From Tolypeutes matacus (taxonomy: Eukaryota > Chordata > Mammalia > Cingulata > Chlamyphoridae), in assembly GCA_026826555.1 (NCBI GenBank), contig JAKSZT010054308.1, positions 3,673,930-3,737,929 of the forward strand: DNA of 64,000 nt, given 5' to 3'. How positions within the stretch are numbered: position 1 is the first letter of the stretch; every line of letters begins with the position of its first letter. The notes beneath the pieces were generated by a model. The model was not told the origin of the DNA. It was given only the letters and a program-made list of their open reading frames with translations, and made no database searches. Both the position numbers and the translations under genes were made by a program. Positions 11,205-24,612 of the stretch are shown in pieces.

Positions 11205-12604
11205 TATCTACTTAAACTAATATTATAGGCTACATTTTACATACAATAAAATGCTCACATCATAAGTGTACAGTTTGATGAGTGTTGAAAATGTATACAC
11301 TAGTATAATCACCACCAAAATCAAGGTTAAAACTTTTTTTTTCTTTCTTTCTCTTTTATTTGTTTTTATTTTTTATTTTTTTCTTTCTTAGCTTTTCTTT
11401 TTTTCTTCTTTTTATTTGTTTTTCTTCCTTTTCAGGTATAAAACTTTTGATTCATGTCCTTCCCAATTCTCAGGGACCTCTCACCTCCATCTCCCATATT
11501 TTCTGCCTTTTTCTCCTCTAACTCCTTTTTCTCAGCCTGTAAATAAATTCTGGTTACTTCTGCTCTAAAAGTCTACTGTTCACCCATCCTGCATCCCCTT
11601 CTGGCTTGAACCAGGATGCTTCTGATTACAAATAATAGAAAACCCAATTCAAAATGGCTTGAACAATGATAAAATGTATTATCTCTCAAAACTCGAACCC
11701 AAAGATAGTACATGCTCAGTTTCTCTAATGCTTTTCAACTCTGCCTGACTCCATAAGGTTTAGTCCTTATGGCTTCCTTCATGGTCACAAGATTACTTCC
11801 AGCACCAACTAGGGCACATGTTTCTGTTCAGGTACAATAAGAGAAAGAATTCCTTTGTGCCACTCAATAAAAATCTGCCCCTCCATTCAGTCTGAATGGA
11901 CTAACCTGTGGACTAGTAACAGTCACCAGAGTAAAGGCATGAATTGATTGGCCTAAGCCTTGGTTCAAACCAATTACTGTCAAGAGGGAGGGTTAAAATT
12001 TGAATAGCTTAAACTATCAGAATCTACTCCCCAGAGCTAGGGATGGAGTTAACTTCCTCTGAGTCATCTGGCCTCTGTAGGGGAGGAGTGGATCCTGGAA
12101 CAAAACTGACCCTTTAGAAAGGAGGAAGGGGCACATTGGTGCTGTGGGTTCCCCCCATTCATTTCCTACTGAATTTTTACTTTTGCAGGGTTTACAGAGC
12201 TACTGGACCTTTTCTTCACTTTTCACTCCATCTTATTATAAGAGGATTCTATACTTCTGTCTCTTCTTCACCTCTCATCACTTCTCAACTCACTACACTG
12301 TTTCCGACCCCTTCCCCTCTGCAAAATGACTCTGGTAAAGCTGACCAGTCATCCTGAATTGCCAGGTCTAAAAGACGCTTTTCAGTTCTCATCATACCCA
12401 GTAAGTCTGTGGTATTTATCATTGTTGGTCGTTTTCCCCAGAGATTTCTTGTGCTTGATTTCAGTATTAGTAAACTATTGCTGCATAATAAATTACCCCA
12501 AAATTTAGAAGCTTAAATCATAAATCATTTATTATCTCACAGTTGCTTTGGATCAGGAATTCAGGTGGTTCTGGCTTAAGACCTCTCATGAGGCTATAGT
12601 CAAG
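11205..12604. other. Intergenic, old repeats, no gene
   Basis: A T-rich pyrimidine stretch at 11335-11440, then anciently repetitive-looking sequence (11600-12000; 12470-12604, continuing after the SINE to about 13260). I could not name the families confidently. No coding signal. Confidence 0.45.
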
Positions 12605-12614
12605 TGGTCATCTG

Positions 12615-12999
12615 GGGAAGTAGATGTGGTTCAAGCCCTTGGGTGCCCACCTACCACATGGGAGGTCCTGAGTTCGGTTCCCAGTGCTTCCTAAGAAGAC
12701 AAGCAAGAGAGTGAGCTGACGTGATGGGCTGGCGCAGTGAGCTGATATCACACCAAGATGACAACAGATGCACCAAGATGACGACAGAGGCAACAAGATA
12801 ACACAATGAGAGACACAACAAGCAGGGAGTGGAGATGGCTCAAGTGATTGAGCCATCCTTCCCACATGGGAGGTACCAGGTTTGGTTCTTGGTGCGTCCT
12901 AAAAAAAATGAAGACGAGCAGACAGCAAATGCAAAACAATGAGGATGGCGAGGAAGGGGGAGAAATAAATAAACAAAATAAATCTTAAAAAAAAAAAGA
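12615..12999 (+). mobile_element. Dimeric DAS-type SINE with duplication
   Basis: Two tRNA-like units (gtagatgtggttcaagccc and ggagatggctcaagtgat), (ATAA)n and poly(A) end. Duplication tggtcatctg at 12605-12614 and 13000-13009. Confidence 0.88.
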
Positions 13000-13009
13000 T
13001 GGTCATCTG

Positions 13010-14198
13010 AAGACTTGACTGGAGCTATGGGATCTGCCTCCAAAATGACTCACATGGCTCACACAGATGGTTGGGAGGGCTTCTGAATATTGGCAGGAAG
13101 TCTCAGTTCCTTGCCATGTGGCCTCTCCATAGGCTGCTTGAGTGTCCTCATGACATGCCAGCTGACTTCCCTCACAGTGCGTGATCCAAGAGAGGGCAAG
13201 ACAGAACTTAGGTCTTTGATGACTTAGCCTTAGTATAAACTCTGTCATGTCTATAATATTCAGGGTGTGAATAGTCTAGGTGTGAATGACTGGCTCTCAC
13301 AATTTTGATGATGTCCTTACTTCTTGGTTTTCTCTTTCTTCTCTGTCAAATTTTTCTAGGTCTTCTCACATGAATCCTCTCCTTTTGGCTGCCTGAAAAA
13401 TGGTGGTGTTCACCAGGGAATTTTGTCCTGAGCTCACTGTTCTCTTCATAATTCCTCCTCTCCCCTTATAGTCTGATCCATTACTACCTTCCACTGAAGA
13501 TTCCTAAATGGGGATCTTCCGACCAGGTTTCTTTCCAGATCAAGTAGTCAACTGCATATTGGACCACTACACCTGGATGGTTCACAAACATTTCAACCTG
13601 CTATTCTTCCTGTACTTTCTAATGCTGTGTGTGGTACTACCATCCATCCATCCATCCATTCATGTAACCATTCATGCACATAATTCCCTGAACGAATAAA
13701 CTGATGGTCATTCATGATTTCTTCCTCTTTTTAATCCCTTTACATCCCCAATCATTTGCTTCTATTTTCTAAATATAATCCACATCCCTTCCCTGCTCTA
13801 CTCCCTGACTATCCGAGCCCGTTTATAAAAGCCCCCTAATTGATATTCCTCCTGCCTTTCTCAACCACCTTGAATGTTGTTGGTAGATGGATACTTCTAA
13901 AGAATAAATCTGGTTCTGTCACTGCTTAGATGAAAAGCTTTTAGTAGCTTCTCATCTTATAGGATAAAAAAGAATCCAAGCTGCAAATATTCTCGCTGTC
14001 CTGATTTTGTGATAATCAGGGTAGGCTAAACATTCGCTATATTAGAAACCATGCATGTGTCCCCAGACCTAGTTTTCCTCCCGAGGTCTGGTTTTCAGAA
14101 TGCTGGTGATAAACTAAGTCTGATTTATTATATGACCATCCTGTCTGGGAAAAGACTGTAACTTTGGGTATCTTTGGTCAGCCTTAGAAGATATAGCA
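13010..14198. other. Intergenic, no gene seen
   Basis: Continuation of the older repeat interrupted by the SINE, then mainly unique sequence with an (ATCC)n microsatellite near 13641-13660. Confidence 0.45.
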
Positions 14199-14633
14199 GT
14201 GGGACGGATGTGGCTCCGGTGGTTGGGAATCCATCTCTGTTATGGAGGGACCTGGGTTTGATCCTGGGACCTTCTGGTTAAAATGAAAAAGAGAAAAATA
14301 TAGAATGCATCCACCAGGCCCTGTGAGCCGGTGAGCTGCCAAGCCCCACGCACGGGTGAGCTGTCAGGCCCCGCAGCAAGATGATGACGGTACAGGAGAG
14401 TGACACAAGGGAGAGCCAAGACAAGACGCAATGAAAAACCATGAAATAAGGTGGTGCAGGCAGTAGGATGCCTCTCTCCCACGTCAGAGGTTCTGAGGAT
14501 TGAATCCCAGTGAAGACAGGAGGAGAAGGATGAGAAGAGAGGGCAGGAAATGGACACAGAGAGTTGCCCAGCAAATGGATACAAATAGCAAAAATGGTGG
14601 TGGGGGGTGTAAAAATGGATAAAAGTAAATAAG

Positions 14634-14664
<31 letters not shown>

Positions 14665-14670
14665 ATCCGT
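14199..14670 (+). mobile_element. Long DAS-type SINE with expanded (AAAT)n tail
   Basis: The same subtype as 3644-4071: gacggatgtggctccggtgg head, second unit about 14450-14515, tail with about ten AAAT repeats at 14625-14664. Confidence 0.85.
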
Positions 14671-14679
14671 AAAAAATTT

Positions 14680-14921
14680 GGATAGGGGAGAAAAATACGG
14701 ACTATAGTTAGTAGTAATACTTTGACGATGCTCTTTCATGATTTGTTAATAAATGTTTCACAACAATGCAGGATGTTTGTGGTGGGGTGATATGTGGGAG
14801 CCCTGCATGATGTTATGCCTGTTTGTTTTGTAGGTTCACGATGTTTACTGAACACTTATAGTTTATGTATGTTCATGTATGAATGATATACTTCAATAAA
14901 TTGTTAAAAAAAAAAAAAAAA
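14680..14921 (+). mobile_element. LINE-1 3' UTR fragment
   Basis: Sense tail of an armadillo L1 (gactatagttagtagtaata...gatatacttcaataaattgt) ending in A17. The front is lost. Confidence 0.75.
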
Positions 14922-16460
14922 AGGAATCTACGCTTCTTTGCCTAGCCTACAAGGTCCTCCATGAACTCACCCATGCTTGTCCCTCCCATCTCTCACAGTC
15001 TTTTCCTTGGTATACTCACTACTGTGGCTACCATGCTGAAACACTTGCATTTACCCATATGCTCCATGAAGTTGCATGCCCCCACATTTTGTTTTTTTTC
15101 ATCATACTGGCTCCTCTGCCTGAAAGGCCCTTTCCCTGGACAAATGTCTACTGGTTTTGCAAGACTCAGTTCAAAACTCATTTCTGTGACTTACTCAGGT
15201 AAAATTAAACACTTCCTCCTTTGTGCTCCCTCTGAACTCTCTATGAAATCTTTAATATAGCACCTTTAATATTGTGTTTACAAGCATCATTTATGCTTCT
15301 ATTGCCCTGGCTAAGAGGGAGCACCTTAGAAGACAGGACCATGTCTTAGTCATCTTTGTGTACTCTTTGCCTAACATGGTGTCCATCACTTACCAGATAC
15401 CTAGTGAGTGCCTCCTGGATGAAGGTATGAACAATGGGGCTGATCAGGGACATGTAAAAGGATTGCTGAACATTGCTGAGACCCCATATGAGGCTAGAGA
15501 CTGTAAATTGTAGTCTGGCCCCAATGTTAGAGGGTAGAGTGTAGCTGGGTGTCCACTGAGATCTGAGCTAGCATTGCCAATTACTGAAGACTTAACCTCT
15601 GTTTGGTTTTAGTAGAGGAGTCCCCAGAAGAGTCTCTACTCATCTATCTCCGGAGGGTAAACACCTGAAATCTGAAATGGAAACCTACTAGGGCTGGGCT
15701 GCTCAGAACCACAACATGGGGAGCCAGTTGTCATATACCTTAAAGTGAGCCTGGTCCAGGGCAAAGAGAGTCAGCAATGAGGTCGCCCTCTTTCAGAGGC
15801 ACATGCTGCCTGGACTGGGCACTGAATCAAGCAGGACTAGGTTGTAGTGTGGATGGACCAGTGACGGCTGGACATATGGAGGAGGAAGAGATGCTTGAGT
15901 GAGGTGAATGGGAAGGTCCAGCAATCATGATCTGTCTGGTAAACACCAGGGCTCTTTCCTCCATGCTTGTAGAAGATGGTGGGTAGAACTACATTTGGAC
16001 TGTATAAGCTCCAGGGTTCTTGAACTACCCAGACTAAGAGGAGTTATAGCCTTGAAGAGAGAAATTCTGGACTGTCCAGCTTAAGCCATTTTTACTTGAT
16101 GGTAACATTTAGCATTACGGGTTTATATTTGAGTAGACAATAGGTTTACATTGTTCAAATTTTAAAATGCACAGAAGGATATTTTGTGAAAAGTTTCCTT
16201 CCCTTCCACCTCAACACTATTTCCTCTATTGAAAACAACCAGTGTTGCTAGGATTTTTTTAAACAGCTTGAATGAGGTAAAATTAACAGAAAATAAACTG
16301 TACATATTTCAAATATATAATTTGATGAGTTCTGACATATACACCAATGAAACTATCATCACAGTCAAGATGAACATACCTGCAAATGTTTCTTCATGCT
16401 GCTTTGTAATCCCTCTCTCCTGCCGACCTCGTCATACCACCATCTTCCTGCCACCTCCCT
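14922..16460. other. Intergenic, no gene seen
   Basis: Mostly unique-looking sequence with short random open frames. The stretch 16240-16460 starts to resemble antisense L1. Confidence 0.45.
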
Positions 16461-18965
16461 AGGCAATCACTGACCTGCTTTCTGCCACTATAAATTAGTT
16501 TGCATTTTGTAGACTGAATCAATGAAATCATATAGTATGTACTGATTTTTGTGTGGCTTCTTTCACTCAGCATAATTATTTTGAGATTCATTCATGTCAT
16601 TGTGTGTATCAATAATTCATTCCTTTTCATTATTGAATAGTCTTCTATTGTATGGACATACCACAGTTTGTTTATCCATTCACCTGTTGGTGGATAACTG
16701 GGTTATCCATTTGAGTTGTTTCCACTTTTAAGTTACTTCAAATTAACCTGCCAATATTCATGTGCATGTCTTTATGAGAATATATGTTTCCATTTCTCTT
16801 GAGTAAAGGCCTAGGAGTAGAGTGGCTGGGCCAGATGGTAGGTGTGTGTTTAACTTTTTAAGAAACTGTCAATTTTTTTCCCAAAGGGATTATATCATTT
16901 TACATTCTCAGCAGTAGTACATGAAAGTTCTAGTTGCCCCACATCCTCACCAACACTTGGTATGGTTGGACTTCTTAATTTTAGACATTTTAATAGGAAG
17001 GCAGTAGTATCTCTTTATGGCTTTAATTTGGATTTCCCTAATGGTTAATGATGTCAAGTATCTTCTTATGTGCTATTTGCTATCCCTATATCTTCTTTGG
17101 TAAAGTAACAATGCAAATCTTTTGCCCATTTTTTTTTTTAACTTTATTTTGTACATTTAATAATTGAAAACATAAGCAATTAAAAACTAAAAAGTAAACA
17201 CAGATGAATAAATATATACATTTCTCAATTAAATGTAATGGATACATGTAAATTTTTTTGTTGTTGTTTTGTTTTTTGTTTGTTTTTTTGTTTTGTTTTG
17301 TGTGTGAATCAAACAATATATTCACAATATATTTGGTTCATAGTAATGCATTCATACAGTATTTGTCCTTTTGTGTCTGGCTTGCTTCACTCAACATAAT
17401 GTCCTCCAGGTTCATCCAAGTTGCCATATGCTTTATGACTTCATTTCTTCTTACAGCTGCATAATATTCCATCGTGTGAATAGACCACAGTTTGTTTATC
17501 CATTCATCTGTTGATGGACACCTGGGTTGTTTCCAACTTTTGGCAATGGTGAATAATGTGGCTATGAACATCGGTGTGCAGATGTCTGTTCGTGTCACTG
17601 CTTTCAGTTCTTCTGGGTATATACCCAGTAGTGGTATTGCAGGGTCACATGGCAAGTCTATATTCAACTTCTTTAGGAACTGCCAAACAGTCCTCCATAG
17701 TGGTTGTACCATCCTGCATTCCCACCAACAGTGAAGAAGTGTTCCTATCTCTCCACATCCTCTCCAACACTTGTAGTTCTCTGTCTTTTTAATAGTGGCC
17801 ATTCTGATAAGTGTGAAATGATATCTCATTGTAGTTTTGATTTGCATTTCCCTAATCATGAGTGATGTTGAGCATTTCTTCATGTGTTTTTTTGCCATTT
17901 GTATTTCTTCTTCGGAGAAATGTCTATTCAAGTCTTTGGCCCATTTTTTAATTGGGTCGTTGGTCTTTTAATTGTTGAGTTGTAACATCTCTTTATATAT
18001 CCTGGATATTGCCCATTTTTTAAATAAAGATTTTTCCTTATTATTGTATTTGAGAGTTCTTTGTGCATTGTAGATACAAGTCCTTTACCAGATATGTGAT
18101 CTGCAAATATTTTCTCACATTCTGTGGCTTGTCTTTTCATTCTCTTAACTGTCCTTTTCAAAGAACCAGAAGTTCTTGATTTTGATTAAGTCCAATTTAT
18201 CAATTTTTTTTTCTTTTATGGATCATGCTTTTGAAATGGTATCTAAGAAATCTTTGCTTAACCCAAGGTCACAAAGATTTTCTCCTTTGTTTTCTTCTAG
18301 AAATTCTGGAGTTTGGGTTTTACATTTAGGTTTATTACCCATTTTGGGTTACTTTTTGCACACTGTGTGAGGTATGGATCAGAGTAGTTTTTTTTTCAAT
18401 GTGAATATTCAGTTGTTATGGAACCATTTGTTGAAAAGTCTGTCCATTCTTCAGTGAACTGTCTTTGCACCTTTACCGAAAATCAATTGACCATAAATGC
18501 CTGGGTCTTTTTCTGGATTCTCAATTCTGGTCCATTGATTTATGTATCTATCCTTTCACCAAAACCATACTATCTTGATTACTGTAGCATTATAGTAAAT
18601 CTTGAAATCACATGAGTGTGAGTACTCCAACTTTGCTATTTTTTTTACAAAATTATTTTGGCTATTTTACAAATTTGTTTTGGCTATTTGTGTTTCCATA
18701 TGAATTTTAGAATCAGTTTGTCAATTTCTAAAAAACAAAACAAAACCTGCTAGAATTTAAGTTGGAATTGTGTCGGATCTACAGACCAATTATGAGGAGA
18801 ACTGATATCATAACAATACTGAGTCTTCCAATCCACGACATGGTATATCCCTCCATTTACTTAGAATTTCTTTTATTTCTCTCAGTAATGTTTTATAGTT
18901 TTCAGTGTACATGTATAGCACATCTTTTGTCAGATTTATCCCTAAGAATTTAATATTTTTTATGC
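16461..18965 (-). mobile_element. Older LINE-1 ORF2, interrupted by a younger L1
   Basis: Antisense ORF2 on both sides of 17135-18008: taccacagtttgtttatcca on the left, tgtggcttgtcttttcattc and gtccaatttatcaatttttt on the right. The - frame 18808-18996 reads [20 protein letters not shown], typical ORF2. Several frame breaks. Confidence 0.85.
17135..18008 (-). mobile_element. Younger LINE-1 3' fragment nested in an older L1
   Basis: The ORF2 C-terminus (17338-17931, 197 open codons including [20 protein letters not shown] and the end ...DKYCMNALL) plus the 3' UTR. Duplication ttgcccatttttt at 17122-17134 and 18009-18021 marks the target site. Confidence 0.9.
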
Positions 18966-18974
18966 CCTGCCAGT

Positions 18975-20713
18975 TGTATTTTCTTTTAATTAACAACTTT
19001 ATTTCAAATTCACAAAAATAAAAGAAAAAGGCATCTCAACAAGTTATGAAACATTACTCCTAGAAAGTTCTTTTTCAGGCAATTTTATCTCATCTAATTC
19101 CAGCTGCTAACTCAGTTGTTCCTCTGGTGTTCAGAACGATACACAAGTGAACACAAATTAGTTAAATGACATAGTCAAGTTCTTATTAATGAAAAAAAAA
19201 AAGAATAGAAAAAATGCTTAATTGTATTGATATCTCACAAAACCAAACCCCACATTCTTTTTTTAAATTTATTTATTTATTTTATTTTATTTTTTAAGAT
19301 TTTATTTATTTATTCATTTATCCCCCCCTTGCTGCTTGTGCTCGCTGGGTCAGCTGACCACGCCGTCAGCTGACCATGCCGTGCGGGCTAGCTTGCCTTC
19401 ACCAGGAGGCCCCGGGATCCGAACCCGGGGCCTCCCATATGGTAAACGGGAGCCACATGTGGCTCCCTGATTGAGCCACAGCCGCTTCCCTTTTTTTAAA
19501 TTTAAAATTACCATAATACCAGCTTAATTGCTACAAAAACATTACAATGTTCTTGTTATAGTCCTTAAATTACATTAGTTATATTTTCCTCATGATGAGC
19601 ACATTCTTAACACCCAGTAGAAGAACATTCCTGTATTTATATTATTAACCACAAACCTCATCTACTTCCAAAATCATTGTTATTCATTTCCAGTATTATC
19701 TTCCGGCTGTCCTCCAGCTAACATTAATCTCCCTAGACTACTTGTTTCAGCCACAATCACATCCATAAATCAATAGTGTTTGCTACATTCATTATAATAT
19801 GTTACCATCAAGTCCAGTCGTTATCACATATTTGCATTTGACCTTATTAAACATTCTACATGCATCCACCATCTTCTCCCCCTTCCCATTACACATTCCA
19901 TCTCCCACCAAACTACACTTCATAGTCCAACTCCATAAGTCTACTCATTGTATATAGTACTCATTGTATATAGTTCATATCACTGAGACATACAATATTC
20001 GTTCTTTTGTGTCTGGCTTATTTCACTCAACATAATATCCTCAAGGTTCCTCCATATTTTCATGTCCTTCCCCAACTGATTTATTTTTATAGCTGAATAA
20101 TATTCCATCATATGAATATACCACATCTTGTTTATCCATTCATCAGTTGACATACACCTAGGTTGTTTCCATCTTTTAGCAATTGTGAATAATGTTGCGA
20201 TGAACATTGGTGTACAAATATGTTTGCGTCTTTGCTTTCAGTTCTGAATATATTCCTAGTAGCAGGATTGCTGGATCATATGACAGTTCTATATTTAGTT
20301 TCTTGAGGAATGGCCAGATTGTCTTCCACAGAGACTGCACCAACAATGAAGGAGTGATCCTATTTTTCCACAATCTTTCCAGCTCTTGAAGTTTTCTGTT
20401 CTTTTAATAATGGCCCTTCTGTATGGTGAGAGATAATATCTCACTGTAGTTTTGATTTGCATTTCCCTAATAGCTAAGTGGTGTTGAGCATCTTTTCGCG
20501 TGTCTTTTGGCCATTTGTATTTCTACTTTGCAAAAATGTCTGTTCAGTTCTTTGGCCCTTTTTTAAATGGGGTTGTTATTTTGTCATTAAGTGGTGTGAT
20601 CTCTTTATATAACATGGAGATCAAAACAAAACAAAACAAAAAAAGTCATCAATCCCTTATCAGATATGTGGTTTCCAAAGATTTTTTCCCATTGAGTATG
20701 TTGCCTTTTTACT
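18975..20713 (-). mobile_element. Third LINE-1 (3' UTR and ORF2 end), SINE-interrupted
   Basis: T-rich 3' end at 18985 (aacaactttatttcaaattc), long 3' UTR to about 19975, then ORF2 C-terminus ([20 protein letters not shown]) broken by a frameshift between 20176 and 20207. It may resume at 21073-21215 beyond the next SINE. Confidence 0.85.
19265..19490 (-). mobile_element. DAS SINE with two small internal duplications
   Basis: Reversed young SINE with the module tcagctgaccacgccg repeated (about 19350-19380) and gagccacatgtggctccctgattgagcc showing a second local duplication near 19450-19480. Confidence 0.88.
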
Positions 20714-21072
20714 TAAAAAAAAAAAAAAAGATTTATTTATTCCCCACCCCCACCCCGTGTTGTTTTTGTGCTTGCTGTCTGCTCTCTGTGTTCTTCTGTG
20801 TGGCACTGGGAACCGATCCTGGGACCTTCAGGAGTGGGAGAGAGGCATTCAATCTCTTGTGCCACCTCAGCTCCCTGGTCTGCTGCATCTCTTATTGTCT
20901 CTCCTCTGTGTCTTTTTGTTGCGTTGTCTTGCTGTGCCAGCTCTCCGTGCGGGCCAGCACTCCTGCGTGGACCAGCTCTCCTGCACAGGCCAGCACTCCG
21001 CACTGGCCAGCTTGCCTTTCACCAGGAGGCCCGGGAATTGAACCCTGGACCTATATGGTAGATGGGAGCCCA
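20714..21072 (-). mobile_element. Dimeric DAS-type SINE
   Basis: T-rich start, two reversed units, extra repeated gcgggccagcactcc-type modules at 20950-21010. The 239-codon open frame 20500-21219 is an L1/SINE artefact. Confidence 0.87.
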
Positions 21073-21299
21073 AAGACTTTCTTGACAAAGTCTTTTGAAG
21101 AACAAGAGTATTTCATTTTGAGGCAGTCCCCTTTATCTATTTTTTATTTTGTTGCTCTTGCTTTGGGTGTAAGGTCCAAGAAACCACCACCAAGCATAGC
21201 CCGTTCTGTTTTAGTTTGAAAAATAAGAGATGCATCACTCTCACTACCTTTCCATTTTTCTGTAAATCCAAAATTATTCCAAAATAAAAAGCTTATTAA

Positions 21300-23511
21300 A
21301 TAGAGAAAGAGTGTGTATTCAGAACTTGCCCCTGAACATTGGAGCTGCTCATACCCATTCCCAAGACTGGAGGATTTTCTCCAGCAAATCTCAGCAGACA
21401 TGAGAAAGCGCAGAGATGATGGCTGATTGGCTTGACATGAGGTTAGGGATTTTGGATTAGGGCCAGGTCTCCTTCTCCTGCCATGGGTAGTCCCTCCCAA
21501 ACTCTGTTCTTTCTGCTACAAATGCACATGCAAAGCTTCCTCCTCTTTGTGCTCTGCAGAGGGATAACTCAGCCCCTCCTGCCTCTTTCCCAATCCCACT
21601 TTGGAGACTCCATATCCTAGGCTTTTGAGTGAAGGGAGAGGGGAGTGGAGCTGGAGGGATATGTGGGCTGAGAGAGGGGTGGAGGTTCAGGTGACTGAGG
21701 GGAAGGCCCGGACTTCAGAAGGCCTTCCCTGTGAGGCAGACTCCGTAATCTATCACTTCAGATCCTAGGACCCTGAGACAGAAAATGGGGCTCGCATAGT
21801 ATGGCTCTATAGGATAAGAGGGACATGAGGGATGCTGAAAACATTTTTGTTAGACCATTTCCTCCTCATCCCCCAGGAGTTGTGAATGAAGAACCATCTA
21901 GAGAGGCACTGCCTCTGTCCCTCTGCCCACACTCTGGTGCTGTTTTCCTTAGTGACTTGGGACAGTCCCAGGAATAAGGACTAGTGGTCCTAGTGCTCAG
22001 GAAGGGGGAAGGGATTATGCAGGGAAACAAAAGCTTAATGGATAGCATGATGTGGGAGAAAGAGCCATATTCCAGGAGTCAAGAGACCTGTTCAAATTCC
22101 AACTCTGCCACTCCTTCCCTGGTGGCCTTGGGTAAGTCACGTTCACTCTCTATAAAATGAGAAGTTGAACTAGATGATCTCAAAGATCCCTTCCATCTTT
22201 AAAAAAAGAAGAAAAAAAGCTTATTATTTGCTATGTGGAGAGAGACCGTGTTTTATTTGTTTTTGTCTTCCCAGCATCTCGCACAATGCCTGGCACATAG
22301 TAAGTGTTCAAGAAATGCTGTGGTTAGGGAATGAAAGAATGAAAGAAATACTCGAAAAATGAAAGGGCCCCAAATGAAGTTTAGACATGACCAGTCAGTG
22401 GCATCACCTAGGCTCACGCAACCATAGGCTCACACTAGGCGACATTTACTAAGGTAAAAAAGAAATGATCTAAGATCAGATCTTTTATGTGGATAGCAGA
22501 ACCTGAAACGGTGACCCAGCTTCATTTCTCCAAGCCAAGAGGAAAGAAGTCCAAGGCATTAAACTACCAGATTGGCAAGGTGACTCTGGGTGAGTGGGAG
22601 AGTAGACATGGACCAGGGATACAGGGTGACTGGTCCCAAGGCTCTCGCCTGACCTCCGGGCACTCCCCTTCTGCCACCCTCTTCACACCCAGTCCTTGAC
22701 AAACCACCCAGACCTCCTGGCACCCAGCCTGGATGTCTCTCACCTAGGGCTTCATCAAACCCACCCCTGATTCATTATCTGGAAGAGCCCTTTCTTCCCC
22801 CAGCTTTCTGAGGGAAGTTAATAGCAAACATTTTCTTAATTAGCCGGCAGAGGGCAGGAAAGTGTTGACTACGTTGGACTCTGAAAAAGCCTCACTCTTT
22901 CACCTACCCACATTCCGGCCTTCCCTTTTGAAACATCACAGCTCCTGCAGTGGGTAGGGATGTGGGCATGAAAGGGGAGCGCCCAATGAGGCATTTTTTC
23001 CAGTTTGGACTGAGATCACGGGGAGACAGGATGAGGTGTGGTGAGGGCGTGTCTGAGGACCCATAGCTCTGAAATAAAGTGCGGGGTCTGGAAGAGAGAG
23101 CGGGGGTACCGCTGAGCTCTGGCTAGGGCAGGAAAGGGTGAAATGGCAGCGTGAGTGAGAGGGCAGTGGGACAGTTTCATAACCAGGGGTAGGAACAGAA
23201 CCCAGGGCAGGGCCCAGGCCCACCCTGGTCCTCCCAGGCCCGGTGTTCCCAGTGGGGGAGGGAACAGGAAGCTGGGACTTCCTCCCCCCTCTCCCTCCCT
23301 GCCCTTAGCCTCAAGGTCACTTGGTGCTGAGATTAACTTCAACCTGTGTTTTAGTTGGCACTGTTCCCTGGGCCTGATAATAGTTAAGTAAGCTGCTCCC
23401 TTCCCCCACTAAACACCCCAAACTCCTTGAAATATTCGTTCATGCACATAGCGATGTGATGTAAAGGGTGCCTTTTCACATGAATTACCTCCTTTCATTA
23501 CACCAGTCCTG
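21300..23511. other. Intergenic upstream of RXFP4; MIR at about 22060-22330
   Basis: Unique sequence plus a MIR: 'caagagacctgttcaaattcc' through 'cacaatgcctggcacatagt' at about 22079-22300. The stretch 23150-23300 is GC-rich. No gene supported. Confidence 0.55.
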
Positions 23512-23521
23512 TGAAGCAGAC

Positions 23522-23986
23522 GTATTTTATTTTTAAAGATTTATTTGCTTTTATCCATTTTTACCAGCCATCCCCATTCGCTGGGCAATTCTCTGTGTCT
23601 GTTTCCTGCCCTCTCTTCTCATCCTTCTCCTCCTGTATTCACTGGGATTCGATCCTCAGAAACTCTGATGTGGGAGAGAGATGTCCTACTGCCTGTGCCA
23701 CTTTAGTTCCTGGATTTTCAGTGCATCTCATCTTGGCTCTCCCTGTGTCACTCTCCTGTTGGATATCATCTTGCTGCGTGGCTTGGCGGGGCCTGACAGT
23801 GCACCCGCACACAGGGCCTGGGGGGCTCACCCACTTGCATGGACTGACGGCGCATCCATGCATGGGGCCTGGTGGCCCACGCACCTTCTATATTTTTCTT
23901 TTTTTAATTTTTACTGGGAGGTCCCAGGGATCAAACCCAGGTCCCTCCATATAGGAGGCCCAACCATTTGAGCCACATCCACCCCC
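23522..23986 (-). mobile_element. Long DAS-type SINE with duplication
   Basis: Reversed copy of the 3644/14199 subtype. Duplication tgaagcagac at 23512-23521 and 23987-23996. Confidence 0.9.
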
Positions 23987-23996
23987 TGAAGCAGAC

Positions 23997-24612
23997 TTTT
24001 ATCTCAAATTTTTAAGTGAGTTACCTGAGGCTAAGGGGAGTTAGGTAACTCACCCAAAGTCACACAGTCAGTGAGTAGCACATCTGGGATTCCAGAACCT
24101 CTACTCTTTCCTTTCCCCAACAGCCCTTCTGATTCCTGGCTTTCTAGGCCTACTCCCAGGCCTCTTGCCCTGGGTTACAAGGAAGCACTTTCTGCAAGAA
24201 GGGGAGGGGGTGTGTGTCCCTGCACACTCTTAGGAATATCCTCAAGATAGGGTATCTCTAGCCCTAGCCCTCTCCCTGGGGTGGAAGCTTGGGGCTGTCC
24301 TATGTGGTGGGACAGCTCCTGCTTCTACCCTCCCTCTCGGCCGGCCGCATACAGCCTTTACACACTTTTATCCTAGGGCGTGGGCCTTCCCTCTCCTTGC
24401 CCCACCTACCACCACTCTTAACCAACAGGGAAGGGGCAGGCTGTTTCCATCACACCCCTCCTCCTGAGGTGTGGACACGGGCTGGGGCTCCTGGCAGGTA
24501 GAGGGCCCAAGAGAGGTACTCGCACCTAGAGCCTGCTGCTGAGCTGCGGTGGCCCGTCAGGCTCCAGGGCTGGCAGGCACCCACTGGCCCCTCTGCCCGG
24601 CACCAGAGACTG
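23997..24612. other. RXFP4 5' flank with MIR fragment
   Basis: An old MIR piece at about 24010-24095 (cccaaagtcacacagtcagt). The rest is the likely RXFP4 proximal promoter/5' UTR. No clear TATA box; 'cacttttatcctag' at 24364 is not convincing. Confidence 0.4.

Noticed and set aside
20500..21219. 239-codon + strand open frame
   Set aside because: Composed of antisense L1 and SINE sequence.
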